The notes below the pieces were generated by a model, which did not search any database, had not been told where the DNA came from, and saw only the letters and a program-made list of their open reading frames with translations. The position numbers and the translations under genes are program-made. DNA of 64,000 nt from Paenibacillus sp. FSL R5-0490 (GTDB lineage Bacteria; Bacillota; Bacilli; Bacillales; Cytobacillaceae): contig NZ_MRTQ01000009.1 in assembly GCF_001956215.1 (NCBI RefSeq), positions 1-64,000 of the forward strand. Reading direction: 5' to 3'. Below, in pieces: positions 38,926 through 47,411 of the stretch (the stretch's first letter is position 1; each line of letters starts with the position of its first letter).

Positions 38926-39397
38926 TTATGATTTTAGCAATTTCTTTATAGCTCATATTATGGTTCAGTTCAAATGTGCCCAGCTGTATTTTTTTGCTGT
39001 ACCCGTATTCCTCCATGTAATTGCCGAAGTCTGCTGCCTGGTCGATTACACTTGCTTTTTCAAGCAGTGACGCGATTTCCCCGGGTGTCATGCCGCTCTC
39101 AATGGTTAGCTGATAGACTTTCTGAGACTCTTCTTCCTGCTCCGTATTTTCCTCAGCAGGTTCTTCTTTTACTTCCTTATTCTCGTTTTGGTCTTTAGCG
39201 TCCTTCTGCTGTAAGAGAGTATATTCTTCGTTTGTTAATACAGTGTAGCCGTGTGCCTGCAGGAATGTTTTTGCGCTGTTTTCATCGATTATTCTATTTT
39301 CAGTTTGCTCCGGTTTATTCAAAAAGTAGGCTGTGCCAAAGGCTATGACAGCAATAAGGATGCCAAATGCAAATGCCCTGGTATTTCTTTTATTCAT
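38915..39397 (-). CDS. Membrane-anchored protein with an MltG-like LysM subdomain
   Basis: The 160 aa product has an N-terminal membrane segment (AFAFGILIAVIAFGTAYFL) and an acidic coiled linker (about 60-92). A C-terminal part (LTIESGMTPGEIASLLEKASVI … LGTFELNHNMSYKEIAKII) resembles the LysM-like part of the YceG/MltG endolytic transglycosylases. The catalytic domain that follows in MltG is missing, so enzyme activity is unlikely. It overlaps the upstream gene by 8 bases. The function is unknown. Confidence 0.75.
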   Translation of the reverse strand: MNKRNTRAFAFGILIAVIAFGTAYFLNKPEQTENRIIDENSAKTFLQAHGYTVLTNEEYTLLQQKDAKDQNENKEVKEEPAEENTEQEEESQKVYQLTIESGMTPGEIASLLEKASVIDQAADFGNYMEEYGYSKKIQLGTFELNHNMSYKEIAKIITKS

Positions 39398-39782
39398 AGC
39401 TTTGGCCCCTGAATTTCATTTCTGTTTGAATGGTCCTTACTTCATCAGGAGAGAGTGAAGATTGTCTTGCAATTTGTTCTACTGACAGCCCTTGCCTGGT
39501 CAGCAGCATCACCTGATTTTTTATTATTTCATGAACTTCCCTTTTTTCTGCAGAATGAATAGAAGGCTCTGCAGGAACGTGCTGAGTAAAAGGTTCATCC
39601 GCCACGAGCAGCTCTTCTTCCAATACTTTTAATTTCTTTTTAATTTGATACATTTCCTGGATTTGCTGCATGGACATTTGGTCCATTTCATCGCGCAGCT
39701 CTTTATAAGGATCTCTCAAAAACACTGAAAGAATAAATAGCCCTATAGATAAGATTAATAATGACAGTAAGATTGATTCCAA
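39390..39782 (-). CDS. Membrane-anchored protein with a C-terminal HTH-like segment
   Basis: The 130 aa product has an N-terminal membrane segment (ESILLSLLILSIGLFILSVFL) and a coiled-coil stretch (about 29-62). A C-terminal helix-turn-helix-like end (LLTRQGLSVEQIARQSSLSPDEVRTIQ) follows. This layout recalls SwrB/DUF6115-type proteins, but I am not certain. The TTG 39782 start follows AGAGGTGAC. It is the first gene of a two-gene leftward operon with the MltG-like protein. Confidence 0.72.
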   Translation of the reverse strand: MESILLSLLILSIGLFILSVFLRDPYKELRDEMDQMSMQQIQEMYQIKKKLKVLEEELLVADEPFTQHVPAEPSIHSAEKREVHEIIKNQVMLLTRQGLSVEQIARQSSLSPDEVRTIQTEMKFRGQSYE

Positions 39783-40099
39783 TAAAAGTCACCTCTAATT
39801 CATTGCACAGAAATATTTTAACATCTAAATTGACAAATTTCGATATATAATCCATAAACAGGTGAAATTTAAAGATAATTGTCGCTGAAGCTCTGTCGAA
39901 TTAGAAGCTCAGCAAACGTTTTAAAAGTTTTTTCTGTTTGAAATCGGGAAGGCATGTGCTTTCGCAAGAAGCGACAATTTCCGTTCATTGTAGGCTGTCC
40001 ATATCAGTGATAACATTGAGTTATATAAATAGTCATAAAATTTTGCTTTTTGTCATATAGAACCCTTTTTCTATGAAAATAATTGCAAGAGGTGCCGTC
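39783..40099. other. Structured divergent intergenic region before the DUF4912 operon
   Basis: It has TTGACA at 39830-39835, with CATAAA 17 bases on or TATAAT only 10 bases on. A hairpin pairs GCTGAAGCT (39884-39892) with AGCTCAGC (39906-39913) with one bulged A. A longer-range pairing joins AATTGTCGCT (39877-39886) and AGCGACAATT (39970-39979). A small ACAAT/ATTGT hairpin lies near 39974-39991. No known riboswitch class was recognised. Confidence 0.5.
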
Positions 40100-40729
40100 A
40101 TGATAGATGAAATTATTAAGCTTCGCCGCAGGGGGCTGTCATTCCGTAAAATCGCCAGTAAGCTTGATACAACAGTAGGAAAAGTACAGTACCAGTGGAC
40201 CAAACTTATCCAAAATAAAGGGAAGCGCGACAGCGGGGAGTCTTTAGGGGGAAAATTAATATCTGAAGAAAATATCGTGCAAAATCAATCGAAGGATCAT
40301 TTGACATTAACACGCTCAAGCGATGATAAGGCAAAAGTATCCTGGAGATTGTCTATTCAGAAGGTGAAGATGCTATCACTATACTTGGACAAGCCAGTAT
40401 CCTCCTTGAGAAAATCTTTAAGAATCTATGATGTTACCGGGGTTGTTTTTAACGGAGCCAATTCGGTCTGTGATCATGAAGTTATCCTGTCCGATCATTC
40501 TGAATGGACCTTTAAAGGGCTCAAACCCGGCAAAGTGTATTGTGTTGAGCTGGGCATTAAAATAACAGATATTCATTTCATCCCGTTACTGCGATCAGAA
40601 GCACTATATACTTCTGAGGAATCACCTTCCCAAGGAAAAAATGAATCTGAGGTTCAGCCTGCATGGACGGTAAATGTGAGTACATACACCTATTATGAAT
40701 CAGTGAGTGAAGGAGAAGGAAAAGAATGA
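40100..40729 (+). CDS. HTH-DUF4912 protein
   Basis: The 209 aa product starts with a helix-turn-helix-like segment (EIIKLRRRGLSFRKIASKLDTTVGKVQYQW) and continues with a beta-rich DUF4912 domain (VSWRLSIQKVKML … WTFKGLKPGKVYCVELGI). DUF4912 resembles a small sugar- or protein-binding fold, but its role is unknown. ATG 40100 follows AAGAGGTG; ATG 40073 is upstream of that site. The stop overlaps the glycosyltransferase start by 4 bases, so the two proteins are made together. Confidence 0.8.
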   Translation: MIDEIIKLRRRGLSFRKIASKLDTTVGKVQYQWTKLIQNKGKRDSGESLGGKLISEENIVQNQSKDHLTLTRSSDDKAKVSWRLSIQKVKMLSLYLDKPVSSLRKSLRIYDVTGVVFNGANSVCDHEVILSDHSEWTFKGLKPGKVYCVELGIKITDIHFIPLLRSEALYTSEESPSQGKNESEVQPAWTVNVSTYTYYESVSEGEGKE

Positions 40730-41961
40730 TGGACTCGGTAACTTCAGAACTAACGAATAATAGTCTCATTAATAATAAACCTAAAATCCTTCTTCTTACC
40801 TGGGAGTATCCTCCCCATGTAGTAGGCGGTTTATCAAGGCATGTGTATGGACTCGCAGGAGGATTAAAACAGGATTATGAGGTTCATATACTGACTGCTA
40901 ATCCCGGCACTCTTTCCAGCTATGAACATATAAACGGTATCTATATCCACCGGGTTAAGCCGCTGAATGAAAAAGATCCTAATTTTCTGCACTGGATTTT
41001 GGGATTGAATTTGGCGATGGAACAAAAAGCCATTGAACTGTCATCCTTCCACCACTTTGAAATCATTCATGCACATGACTGGCTTGTAGGTGCATGCGGC
41101 CTGTCCTTAAAGGAGAGCTTGCACTGTCCTTTAATTACAACTATACATGCAACAGAATATGGAAGGAATAATGGGATTTACACAGAATTGCAGAAATTTA
41201 TCCATACAAAAGAAGAGCAGCTGATCATTGGATCAGATCAGGTTATTGTCTGCAGTGAATATATGAAGGAAGAGGTACTTCAGCAATTTTCAATTGCCAG
41301 GGAAAAAATAGCTGTTATCGCAAACGGAATCAGCAAAGAAACACTTCTTGATGATCCTGACAGCTTATTGGAAAGGCTTCCGGTAAAAAAAGGCGGGAGA
41401 CTGATATTCTCCATTGGACGGATGGTAAGGGAAAAAGGGTTTGAAACCTTGATTGAGGCAGCGCCAATAATAAAAGAGAAGTATCAGGATGCTTATATAA
41501 TCGTTGCCGGCAAAGGTCCTATGCTTGAAGCACACAGAAAAAAAGCAAGAGAACTGAAGGTTGATGATGTCATACTATTTCCGGGATTTATAAATGACAT
41601 GCAAAGATTAGCTCTCTTTCAGAAATGCGAAATCGCTGTTTTTCCAAGTTACTATGAGCCATTTGGTATTGTAGCCCTCGAAGCAATGATCACAGGAAAG
41701 CCGGCGATCGTATCCAATACAGGTGGGTTAAAGGGAATTGTTAAACATGAATATTCCGGGCTGTTCATGGTTCCAGGAGATCCACACAGCTTCGCAGAAC
41801 AGGCTTCTGCTCTTCTAGAGAACCCTAAAGCCGCCGATACAATTGGCAAACAAGGTCAAAAGGTCGCAGAAAGCCTATTCAGCTGGAGGCGCATTGCTGA
41901 TGAAACAAATAGAGTATTTCAAGAAACCCGGATCAGCCAGAAGCTTGAAGATCTGGTGTGA
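40726..41961 (+). CDS. GT4-family glycosyltransferase
   Basis: It transfers a sugar from a nucleotide-sugar donor; donor and acceptor are unknown. The 411 aa protein has the GT-B fold: ILLLTWEYPPHVVGGLSRHV at the N-terminus (glycogen-synthase-like), HAHDW in the middle, the donor-site IGRMVREKGFE and the E-x7-E type motif in SYYEPFGIVALEAM. No signal peptide or membrane segment is visible. It is coupled to the DUF4912 gene and followed by an unknown gene 58 bases on. Confidence 0.88.
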   Translation: MMDSVTSELTNNSLINNKPKILLLTWEYPPHVVGGLSRHVYGLAGGLKQDYEVHILTANPGTLSSYEHINGIYIHRVKPLNEKDPNFLHWILGLNLAMEQKAIELSSFHHFEIIHAHDWLVGACGLSLKESLHCPLITTIHATEYGRNNGIYTELQKFIHTKEEQLIIGSDQVIVCSEYMKEEVLQQFSIAREKIAVIANGISKETLLDDPDSLLERLPVKKGGRLIFSIGRMVREKGFETLIEAAPIIKEKYQDAYIIVAGKGPMLEAHRKKARELKVDDVILFPGFINDMQRLALFQKCEIAVFPSYYEPFGIVALEAMITGKPAIVSNTGGLKGIVKHEYSGLFMVPGDPHSFAEQASALLENPKAADTIGKQGQKVAESLFSWRRIADETNRVFQETRISQKLEDLV

Positions 41962-42019
41962 TATATTTTACCTGCCATTCAAATCATGTTAAAAAAATTA
42001 TAGAAAAAGGTGCATAAAG

Positions 42020-42661
42020 ATGAATACATTAAATTGGATTCAATCTGATGTTTATGAAGAAATGGAGAAAGCGCCGATCGGGAAATTGAGGATGATTCCC
42101 GGATTATGGATAGATGGGAAAACTTACTGGATGGAAAATGTCAGTAAAGAAATGTTTCCTGATGAAAATATTTCTGTACAAATTAAAACAGAAAAAATCC
42201 ACTCTAAAATTTCCTATTTTAGATGCTATATTACGAACCATGCGGACGAGCCCAGAACGATTAAGCTTCTATTGCAGCACAGACATGAGTTTTCTTCCCG
42301 TGAACAACTTACTTTCATTTCCCCCGCAGAAAATGTCATCTTTCATATGGCTGGTTCCAAGCTGTTTTTGGTCAATGGCCAGCTAAACGGCAAAAAAATG
42401 GAAGAGTGTACGATTCAGCCATACTGGAACATTTTCAGTGACCAAATATGGAACTGCAAAAAGAAGGGAACATTAAAATACCACCCTATGGCTCAAGGGA
42501 ATGCAATAAGCATCTTCGCACTTAATGCAGTATTTAATGGCAGAGGAACAGCAGAAGGGGAGTCATGGATTATCAGCGGAAACAGCAAATCAGAAACGCT
42601 TCAGTATAACAGCCTGCTGATAGACAGGGTTAAAGAGGATACTTTTAAAAAAACGTACTAG
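42020..42661 (+). CDS. Unknown protein in the DUF4912-glycosyltransferase operon
   Basis: I do not recognise this 213 aa protein. It has no signal peptide or membrane segment and appears beta-rich, with many aromatic residues (KTYWMENVSK, ISYFRCYITNHADEPRTIKLLLQHRHEF). The middle portion could be a carbohydrate-binding-like or immunoglobulin-like fold, but that is only an impression. ATG 42020 follows AAAGGTG. It is the third gene of the operon, with no terminator clearly visible after it. Confidence 0.7.
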   Translation: MNTLNWIQSDVYEEMEKAPIGKLRMIPGLWIDGKTYWMENVSKEMFPDENISVQIKTEKIHSKISYFRCYITNHADEPRTIKLLLQHRHEFSSREQLTFISPAENVIFHMAGSKLFLVNGQLNGKKMEECTIQPYWNIFSDQIWNCKKKGTLKYHPMAQGNAISIFALNAVFNGRGTAEGESWIISGNSKSETLQYNSLLIDRVKEDTFKKTY

Positions 42662-42738
42662 CATTTCGATTTAAAAAATGATATTATAGAAAAGTCGTAT
42701 GAACGAACTAGTTTGAACATAGTTTGGAGGGAAATTAC

Positions 42739-42888
42739 ATGCGTGTAAACATTACGTTAGCTTGCACAGAATGTGGAGATCGTAACTATATTTCTAAAAA
42801 AAATAAACGAAATAATCCAGATCGTCTTGAGCTTAAAAAATATTGCCCAAGAGACAAGCGTTCGACTGCACATCGCGAAACAAAATAA
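42739..42888 (+). CDS. rpmG: 50S ribosomal protein L33
   Basis: L33 is a small protein of the large ribosomal subunit. The 49 aa product begins [19 protein letters not shown], followed by [21 protein letters not shown], and ends HRETK, close to the RpmGA type of B. subtilis. Three cysteines (CTEC and one in KYCPRD) are present; a fully zinc-binding form has four. ATG 42739 follows TTGGAGGG. It is too short to be found by simple length filters. Confidence 0.95.
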   Translation: MRVNITLACTECGDRNYISKKNKRNNPDRLELKKYCPRDKRSTAHRETK

Positions 42889-42917
42889 GCGGTAGGATCA
42901 TTCCTACTGCTTTTTTT
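42888..42917 (+). terminator. Terminator of rpmG
   Basis: GCGGTAGGA (42889-42897) pairs with TCCTACTGC (42902-42910), followed by TTTTTTT. Confidence 0.92.
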
Positions 42918-42993
42918 GTTGACTTTTTTTATGGGTATCCTTGCCTTTTCTGGATAAATTATTGTTAACTTTGCAAAAACTGGAGGTTTTTAC

Positions 42994-43569
42994 ATGGAAA
43001 TTGATAAGAAGGTCCTTAGGAAGCAAATGCAGGATCGGTTGAAGGAATTGAGCAAGCCTGAGTATGAACAGCTATCCTATCAAATTGCCACAAGCCTTTA
43101 TAGCACCCCTTTATGGAGCCAGGCCAAAACGATAGGAATAACAGTTTCAAAGGCGCCTGAGGCTGATACATGGCAGATCATCAGAAGAGCTTGGGGTGAA
43201 GGGAAGAGGGTTGTTGTCCCGAAGTGCATACCTCAATCAAAGCAAATGGAGTTCCGTGAATTGAATAGCTTCATGGATTTGGAGTCAGTGTTTTATGGAT
43301 TATGGGAGCCAAATCCTGAAAAAACGGATGAAGTCCGCAGTGAAGAAATCGATGCTTTAATCGTTCCCGGACTGGCATACATGAAAAATGGTTTCCGGCT
43401 TGGGTTTGGTGGAGGATATTATGATCGTTTTCTCGAGCATTATAAAGGAAGAACGGTTTCACTGGCTTTTGAAATGCAGGTTATAACACGCTTTCCAGTG
43501 GAAAACCATGACAAGCCGGTGGAAATGATTATTACCGATCAGCAGGTGTGGGCATCCGGTGATGCTTGA
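42994..43569 (+). CDS. 5-formyltetrahydrofolate cyclo-ligase
   Basis: It converts 5-formyl-THF to 5,10-methenyl-THF with ATP, returning folate to one-carbon metabolism. The 191 aa protein has the N-terminal basic KKVLRKQMQDRLKEL and the ATP/Mg-binding GLAYMKNGFRLGFGGGYYDRFL near residue 130. ATG 42994 follows CTGGAGG. B. subtilis YqgN occupies the same place. Its end overlaps the DUF92 gene by 11 bases. Confidence 0.93.
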   Translation: MEIDKKVLRKQMQDRLKELSKPEYEQLSYQIATSLYSTPLWSQAKTIGITVSKAPEADTWQIIRRAWGEGKRVVVPKCIPQSKQMEFRELNSFMDLESVFYGLWEPNPEKTDEVRSEEIDALIVPGLAYMKNGFRLGFGGGYYDRFLEHYKGRTVSLAFEMQVITRFPVENHDKPVEMIITDQQVWASGDA

Positions 43570-44350
43570 ATCCATTGCTATTATTATTTTTATATTGATC
43601 ACATCCCTGGCCGGATATTATTTCAGATTACTGACCTTTTCAGGCAGTATAGCGGCATTCATTGTGGGTGCGGCAGCAGGCTGGGGATTTGGTTTTTATG
43701 GCCTTCTAGTCCTGGGGTTCTTTTTTGCAAGTTCAAGCTTCTGGTCAAAATTTAAAAGCCATAAAAAAAAGCAATTCGAAAATAAGCATGCAAAAGGATC
43801 AAGGAGGGATTGGCAGCAGGTTGCTGCAAATGGAGGCATAGCTGCAATTGCCAGCATATTTTATCTGCTGGATCCATCACAGGTTTGGCTGATAATGTTT
43901 CTTATCGGACTCGCTGCAGCAAACTCGGATACATGGGCATCAGAAATTGGCTCATTAAGTCAAAAACCCCCCATTTCTCTGAAGACCTGGAGGACAATCG
44001 AAACGGGTACTTCCGGTGCTGTCAGCTCTCTGGGCACACTTGCAGCTTTGTCAGGTTCTTTTATAATAGCCCTTCTATCAAATGTGCTGTTTGACATTAC
44101 AATTTATGAGGTTTTACTGATTGGAGTTTTTGGGTTTGCAGGGAATTTGATTGATTCTTTATTGGGTGCTTTTCTTCAAGCTGAATACAAGTGCCAGATA
44201 TGCAGTTCAAACGTGGAAACAGCCGAACATTGCGGGCAGCCGGCCTCATTGATAAAAGGCTGGCATTTTGCAGATAATGATTTTGTTAATTTTTTTTCAG
44301 GTTTAGCTTCTGCCTCGGTGGGAATGCTTCTATATATCTTATTGGCATAA
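43559..44350 (+). CDS. DUF92 family membrane protein
   Basis: The 263 aa product has about six membrane segments. It has the DUF92 signature stretches ANGGIAAIAS and AAANSDTWASEIGSLS, and a cysteine set in CQICSSNVETAEHC. Some eukaryotic relatives are phytyl/farnesol phosphate kinases (VTE6), so a polyprenol-phosphate role is possible but unproven here. Start GTG 43559 or ATG 43562 are both inside the preceding gene; the coupling suggests joint expression. Confidence 0.82.
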   Translation: MMLESIAIIIFILITSLAGYYFRLLTFSGSIAAFIVGAAAGWGFGFYGLLVLGFFFASSSFWSKFKSHKKKQFENKHAKGSRRDWQQVAANGGIAAIASIFYLLDPSQVWLIMFLIGLAAANSDTWASEIGSLSQKPPISLKTWRTIETGTSGAVSSLGTLAALSGSFIIALLSNVLFDITIYEVLLIGVFGFAGNLIDSLLGAFLQAEYKCQICSSNVETAEHCGQPASLIKGWHFADNDFVNFFSGLASASVGMLLYILLA

Positions 44351-44381
44351 AGGGACTTTGCTGTTCTCTACACTTAAGTAA

Positions 44382-45347
<966 letters not shown>

Positions 45348-45417
45348 ATTTATTTTGCTATAGAGAATGGATAAAAATTATTCCCTCTTCTCACAATAAG
45401 GTAGAGGAGGGAATTCA

Positions 45418-45621
45418 ATGTCTCGATTACTATCTATTTTTATGATTGGGCTGGGTACTTATTTTGCCTATCATAACCGTTATCGATTGATTAATGTTAT
45501 GTTTGGGAATGTTTTTCTGCGGAAGCTGCTGGTTACTTCAGTCATGAGTTTTCCGCTTGTCCGCGACAGGATGATGAGCTCTGTTTTCTCTTCCGGGCCA
45601 TCAGAAGGGCAGCAATCTTGA
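45418..45621 (+). CDS. Small uncharacterised protein
   Basis: The 67 aa product has a weakly hydrophobic N-terminus (LLSIFMIGLGTYFAYHN) and a basic, amphipathic middle (FLRKLLVTSVMSFPLVRDRMM). I do not recognise a family. The ribosome binding site AGAGGAGGG with ATG 45418 is excellent, and a terminator follows, so it is probably real. It lies just before gluP, where small proteins of unknown role are also found in relatives. Confidence 0.75.
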   Translation: MSRLLSIFMIGLGTYFAYHNRYRLINVMFGNVFLRKLLVTSVMSFPLVRDRMMSSVFSSGPSEGQQS

Positions 45622-45625
45622 AGTG

Positions 45626-45655
45626 AAAAGACCGTAATAGGTCTTTTTATTTTGC
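45626..45655 (+). terminator. Terminator after the small protein gene
   Basis: AAAAGACC (45626-45633) pairs with GGTCTTTT (45640-45647), followed by a T-rich tail. Confidence 0.75.
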
Positions 45656-45756
45656 CGATATCTAAAGGTGCTTTTTCTTTTACAAAAGGTTTCTTTTTTG
45701 CCTATAGTTAAATAAAGTATAGTAATTAATGTAACATATAGAGAGTGGGGGAAGAA

Positions 45757-47277
45757 TTGGCCGTTCAAGAGGATTATGTATTTTGGAAACTTGCGGATTA
45801 TTTCATATCTGACCACGGATACAGAGTGATTCAATTATCTGGAGATCAGGATGAATTATGGCTTGAAAGGATGGAGGATAAAAACATAAAGGCAATCAGG
45901 CTCTTAAAATATGACCTTGACTGGAGCAATTGGATGCAGCGGGATATTGAAGTGACGGCCCAGAAAGCTGAATCGGTCAGGAAGCAGCTTGGAAAAAGGG
46001 AAATGCCGGTTTTAAATATCTATGTTTCTGCGTACCTGCCTGTTGATGACTATGAATCCCGGATCACAGACCCCTTCATGCCTGAAAACGGGAAAGCCTC
46101 TGTTCAAACCATGATCATTGAATCCGGCAGGCCGGAAAGCCTGCATGCGGTTGAGAAAATTTTCGAAAAACCGTTAACCCTTCCGTCCGGAAATTATACG
46201 GAAATGGATGCCGATGCCCTGAAGCATACTGCTCTTTCTAAAGCGGTAAAAACAGCAAAAAAAGAAAAGGAAATGTTCAATTTTGGGAAGCCTTTTTTCA
46301 CGTATATATTTATGGTTATTCAAGTTGCTGTTTTTTTACTTCTGGAAGCAATGGGAGGCAGCACAGATACATCGACTTTAATAAAGTATGGGGCTAAATT
46401 TAATCCATTAATTCTAGATGGGGAATGGTGGAGATTTGTAACCCCGATTGTCCTTCATATTGGATTGCTTCACTTACTAATGAATACACTTGCCTTATAT
46501 TATCTTGGATCCGCAGTGGAACGTGTGTATGGAAATTTAAGGTTCCTATTTATCTATTTGGCTGCTGGATTTGGGGGAACATTAGCCAGTTTTGTTTTTA
46601 GTCCTACACTTTCAGCAGGGGCCAGCGGTGCTATTTTTGGCTGCTTTGGGGCACTTTTATATTTTGGGCTCATTTATCCAGGCCTTTTCTTCCGGACTAT
46701 GGGTTTTAATATACTTGTTGTATTAGGAATCAATCTTGCATTTGGATTTACCATCCCGGGAATTGATAATGCCGGACATATAGGAGGGCTGATTGGCGGA
46801 TTTCTTGCTACTGGCATTGTGCATTTTCCCAAGAAGAAAAAGCCATTGCTTCAGCTGCTGTTCTTAGCTGGATCATTCTGTCTGGCAGCCGGTTTGATGA
46901 AGTATGGATTCAATGAACCGGGAAGACTATTGAATGAACAAACTGCTATGGTAATGGCCGAGGAACATATCAATGGTGAAGAGTTTGATAAGGCTCGTTT
47001 AATGCTTGCTGATTTTATTGAAGAAGGGAATGCTTCACCGGAAGTCTATTTTCTATTATCCTATACTGAAATAAAAGTGGGGAGATTAAAAGAAGCGGAA
47101 GAGAACCTGCTTCATGTAATTAAGGAAGATGCTTCTTTTCATGAAGCACATTATAATCTTGCACTAATCTATTTAGAAGAAAAGCAGCCGGAAAAAGCAA
47201 GGAAACATGCACAAAAGGCCGCTGATCTTCAGCCAGATCAGGAGGAGTATCAAAAGCTGTTAAATCAAATAGAGTGA
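45757..47277 (+). CDS. gluP: Rhomboid intramembrane protease GluP
   Basis: GluP (YqgP) cleaves membrane proteins and affects division and Mg transporter turnover in B. subtilis. The 506 aa protein has a soluble N-terminal domain, a rhomboid core of six or seven membrane segments and a C-terminal TPR region. The catalytic Ser is in GASGAIFG, and the catalytic His in NAGHIGGLIGG. I prefer TTG 45757 because GGGGGAAG is just upstream and the N-terminus AVQEDYVFWK aligns with GluP; GTG 45745 is also open. Confidence 0.9.
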   Translation: MAVQEDYVFWKLADYFISDHGYRVIQLSGDQDELWLERMEDKNIKAIRLLKYDLDWSNWMQRDIEVTAQKAESVRKQLGKREMPVLNIYVSAYLPVDDYESRITDPFMPENGKASVQTMIIESGRPESLHAVEKIFEKPLTLPSGNYTEMDADALKHTALSKAVKTAKKEKEMFNFGKPFFTYIFMVIQVAVFLLLEAMGGSTDTSTLIKYGAKFNPLILDGEWWRFVTPIVLHIGLLHLLMNTLALYYLGSAVERVYGNLRFLFIYLAAGFGGTLASFVFSPTLSAGASGAIFGCFGALLYFGLIYPGLFFRTMGFNILVVLGINLAFGFTIPGIDNAGHIGGLIGGFLATGIVHFPKKKKPLLQLLFLAGSFCLAAGLMKYGFNEPGRLLNEQTAMVMAEEHINGEEFDKARLMLADFIEEGNASPEVYFLLSYTEIKVGRLKEAEENLLHVIKEDASFHEAHYNLALIYLEEKQPEKARKHAQKAADLQPDQEEYQKLLNQIE

Positions 47278-47341
47278 TGATGACAGAATTTTCAGCTTAA
47301 TCCCCGGGAAATAACCGCTGCATTTCCCTGCAATTTTTACG

Positions 47342-47375
47342 AATCATGCCATTCATTGGTATGATTTTTTTTTTG
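47342..47375 (+). terminator. Terminator of gluP
   Basis: AATCATGCC (47342-47350) pairs with GGTATGATT (47358-47366), followed by a run of nine or more T. Confidence 0.88.
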
Positions 47376-47411
47376 CATGTCAATGATGTTGAATAGTATG
47401 CAAGGAAAAGA

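Noticed and set aside
39830-39851. TTGACA and TATAAT as one promoter before the DUF4912 operon
   Set aside because: They are only 10 bases apart, too close for sigma-A; a TTGACA-17-CATAAA reading is possible but weak.
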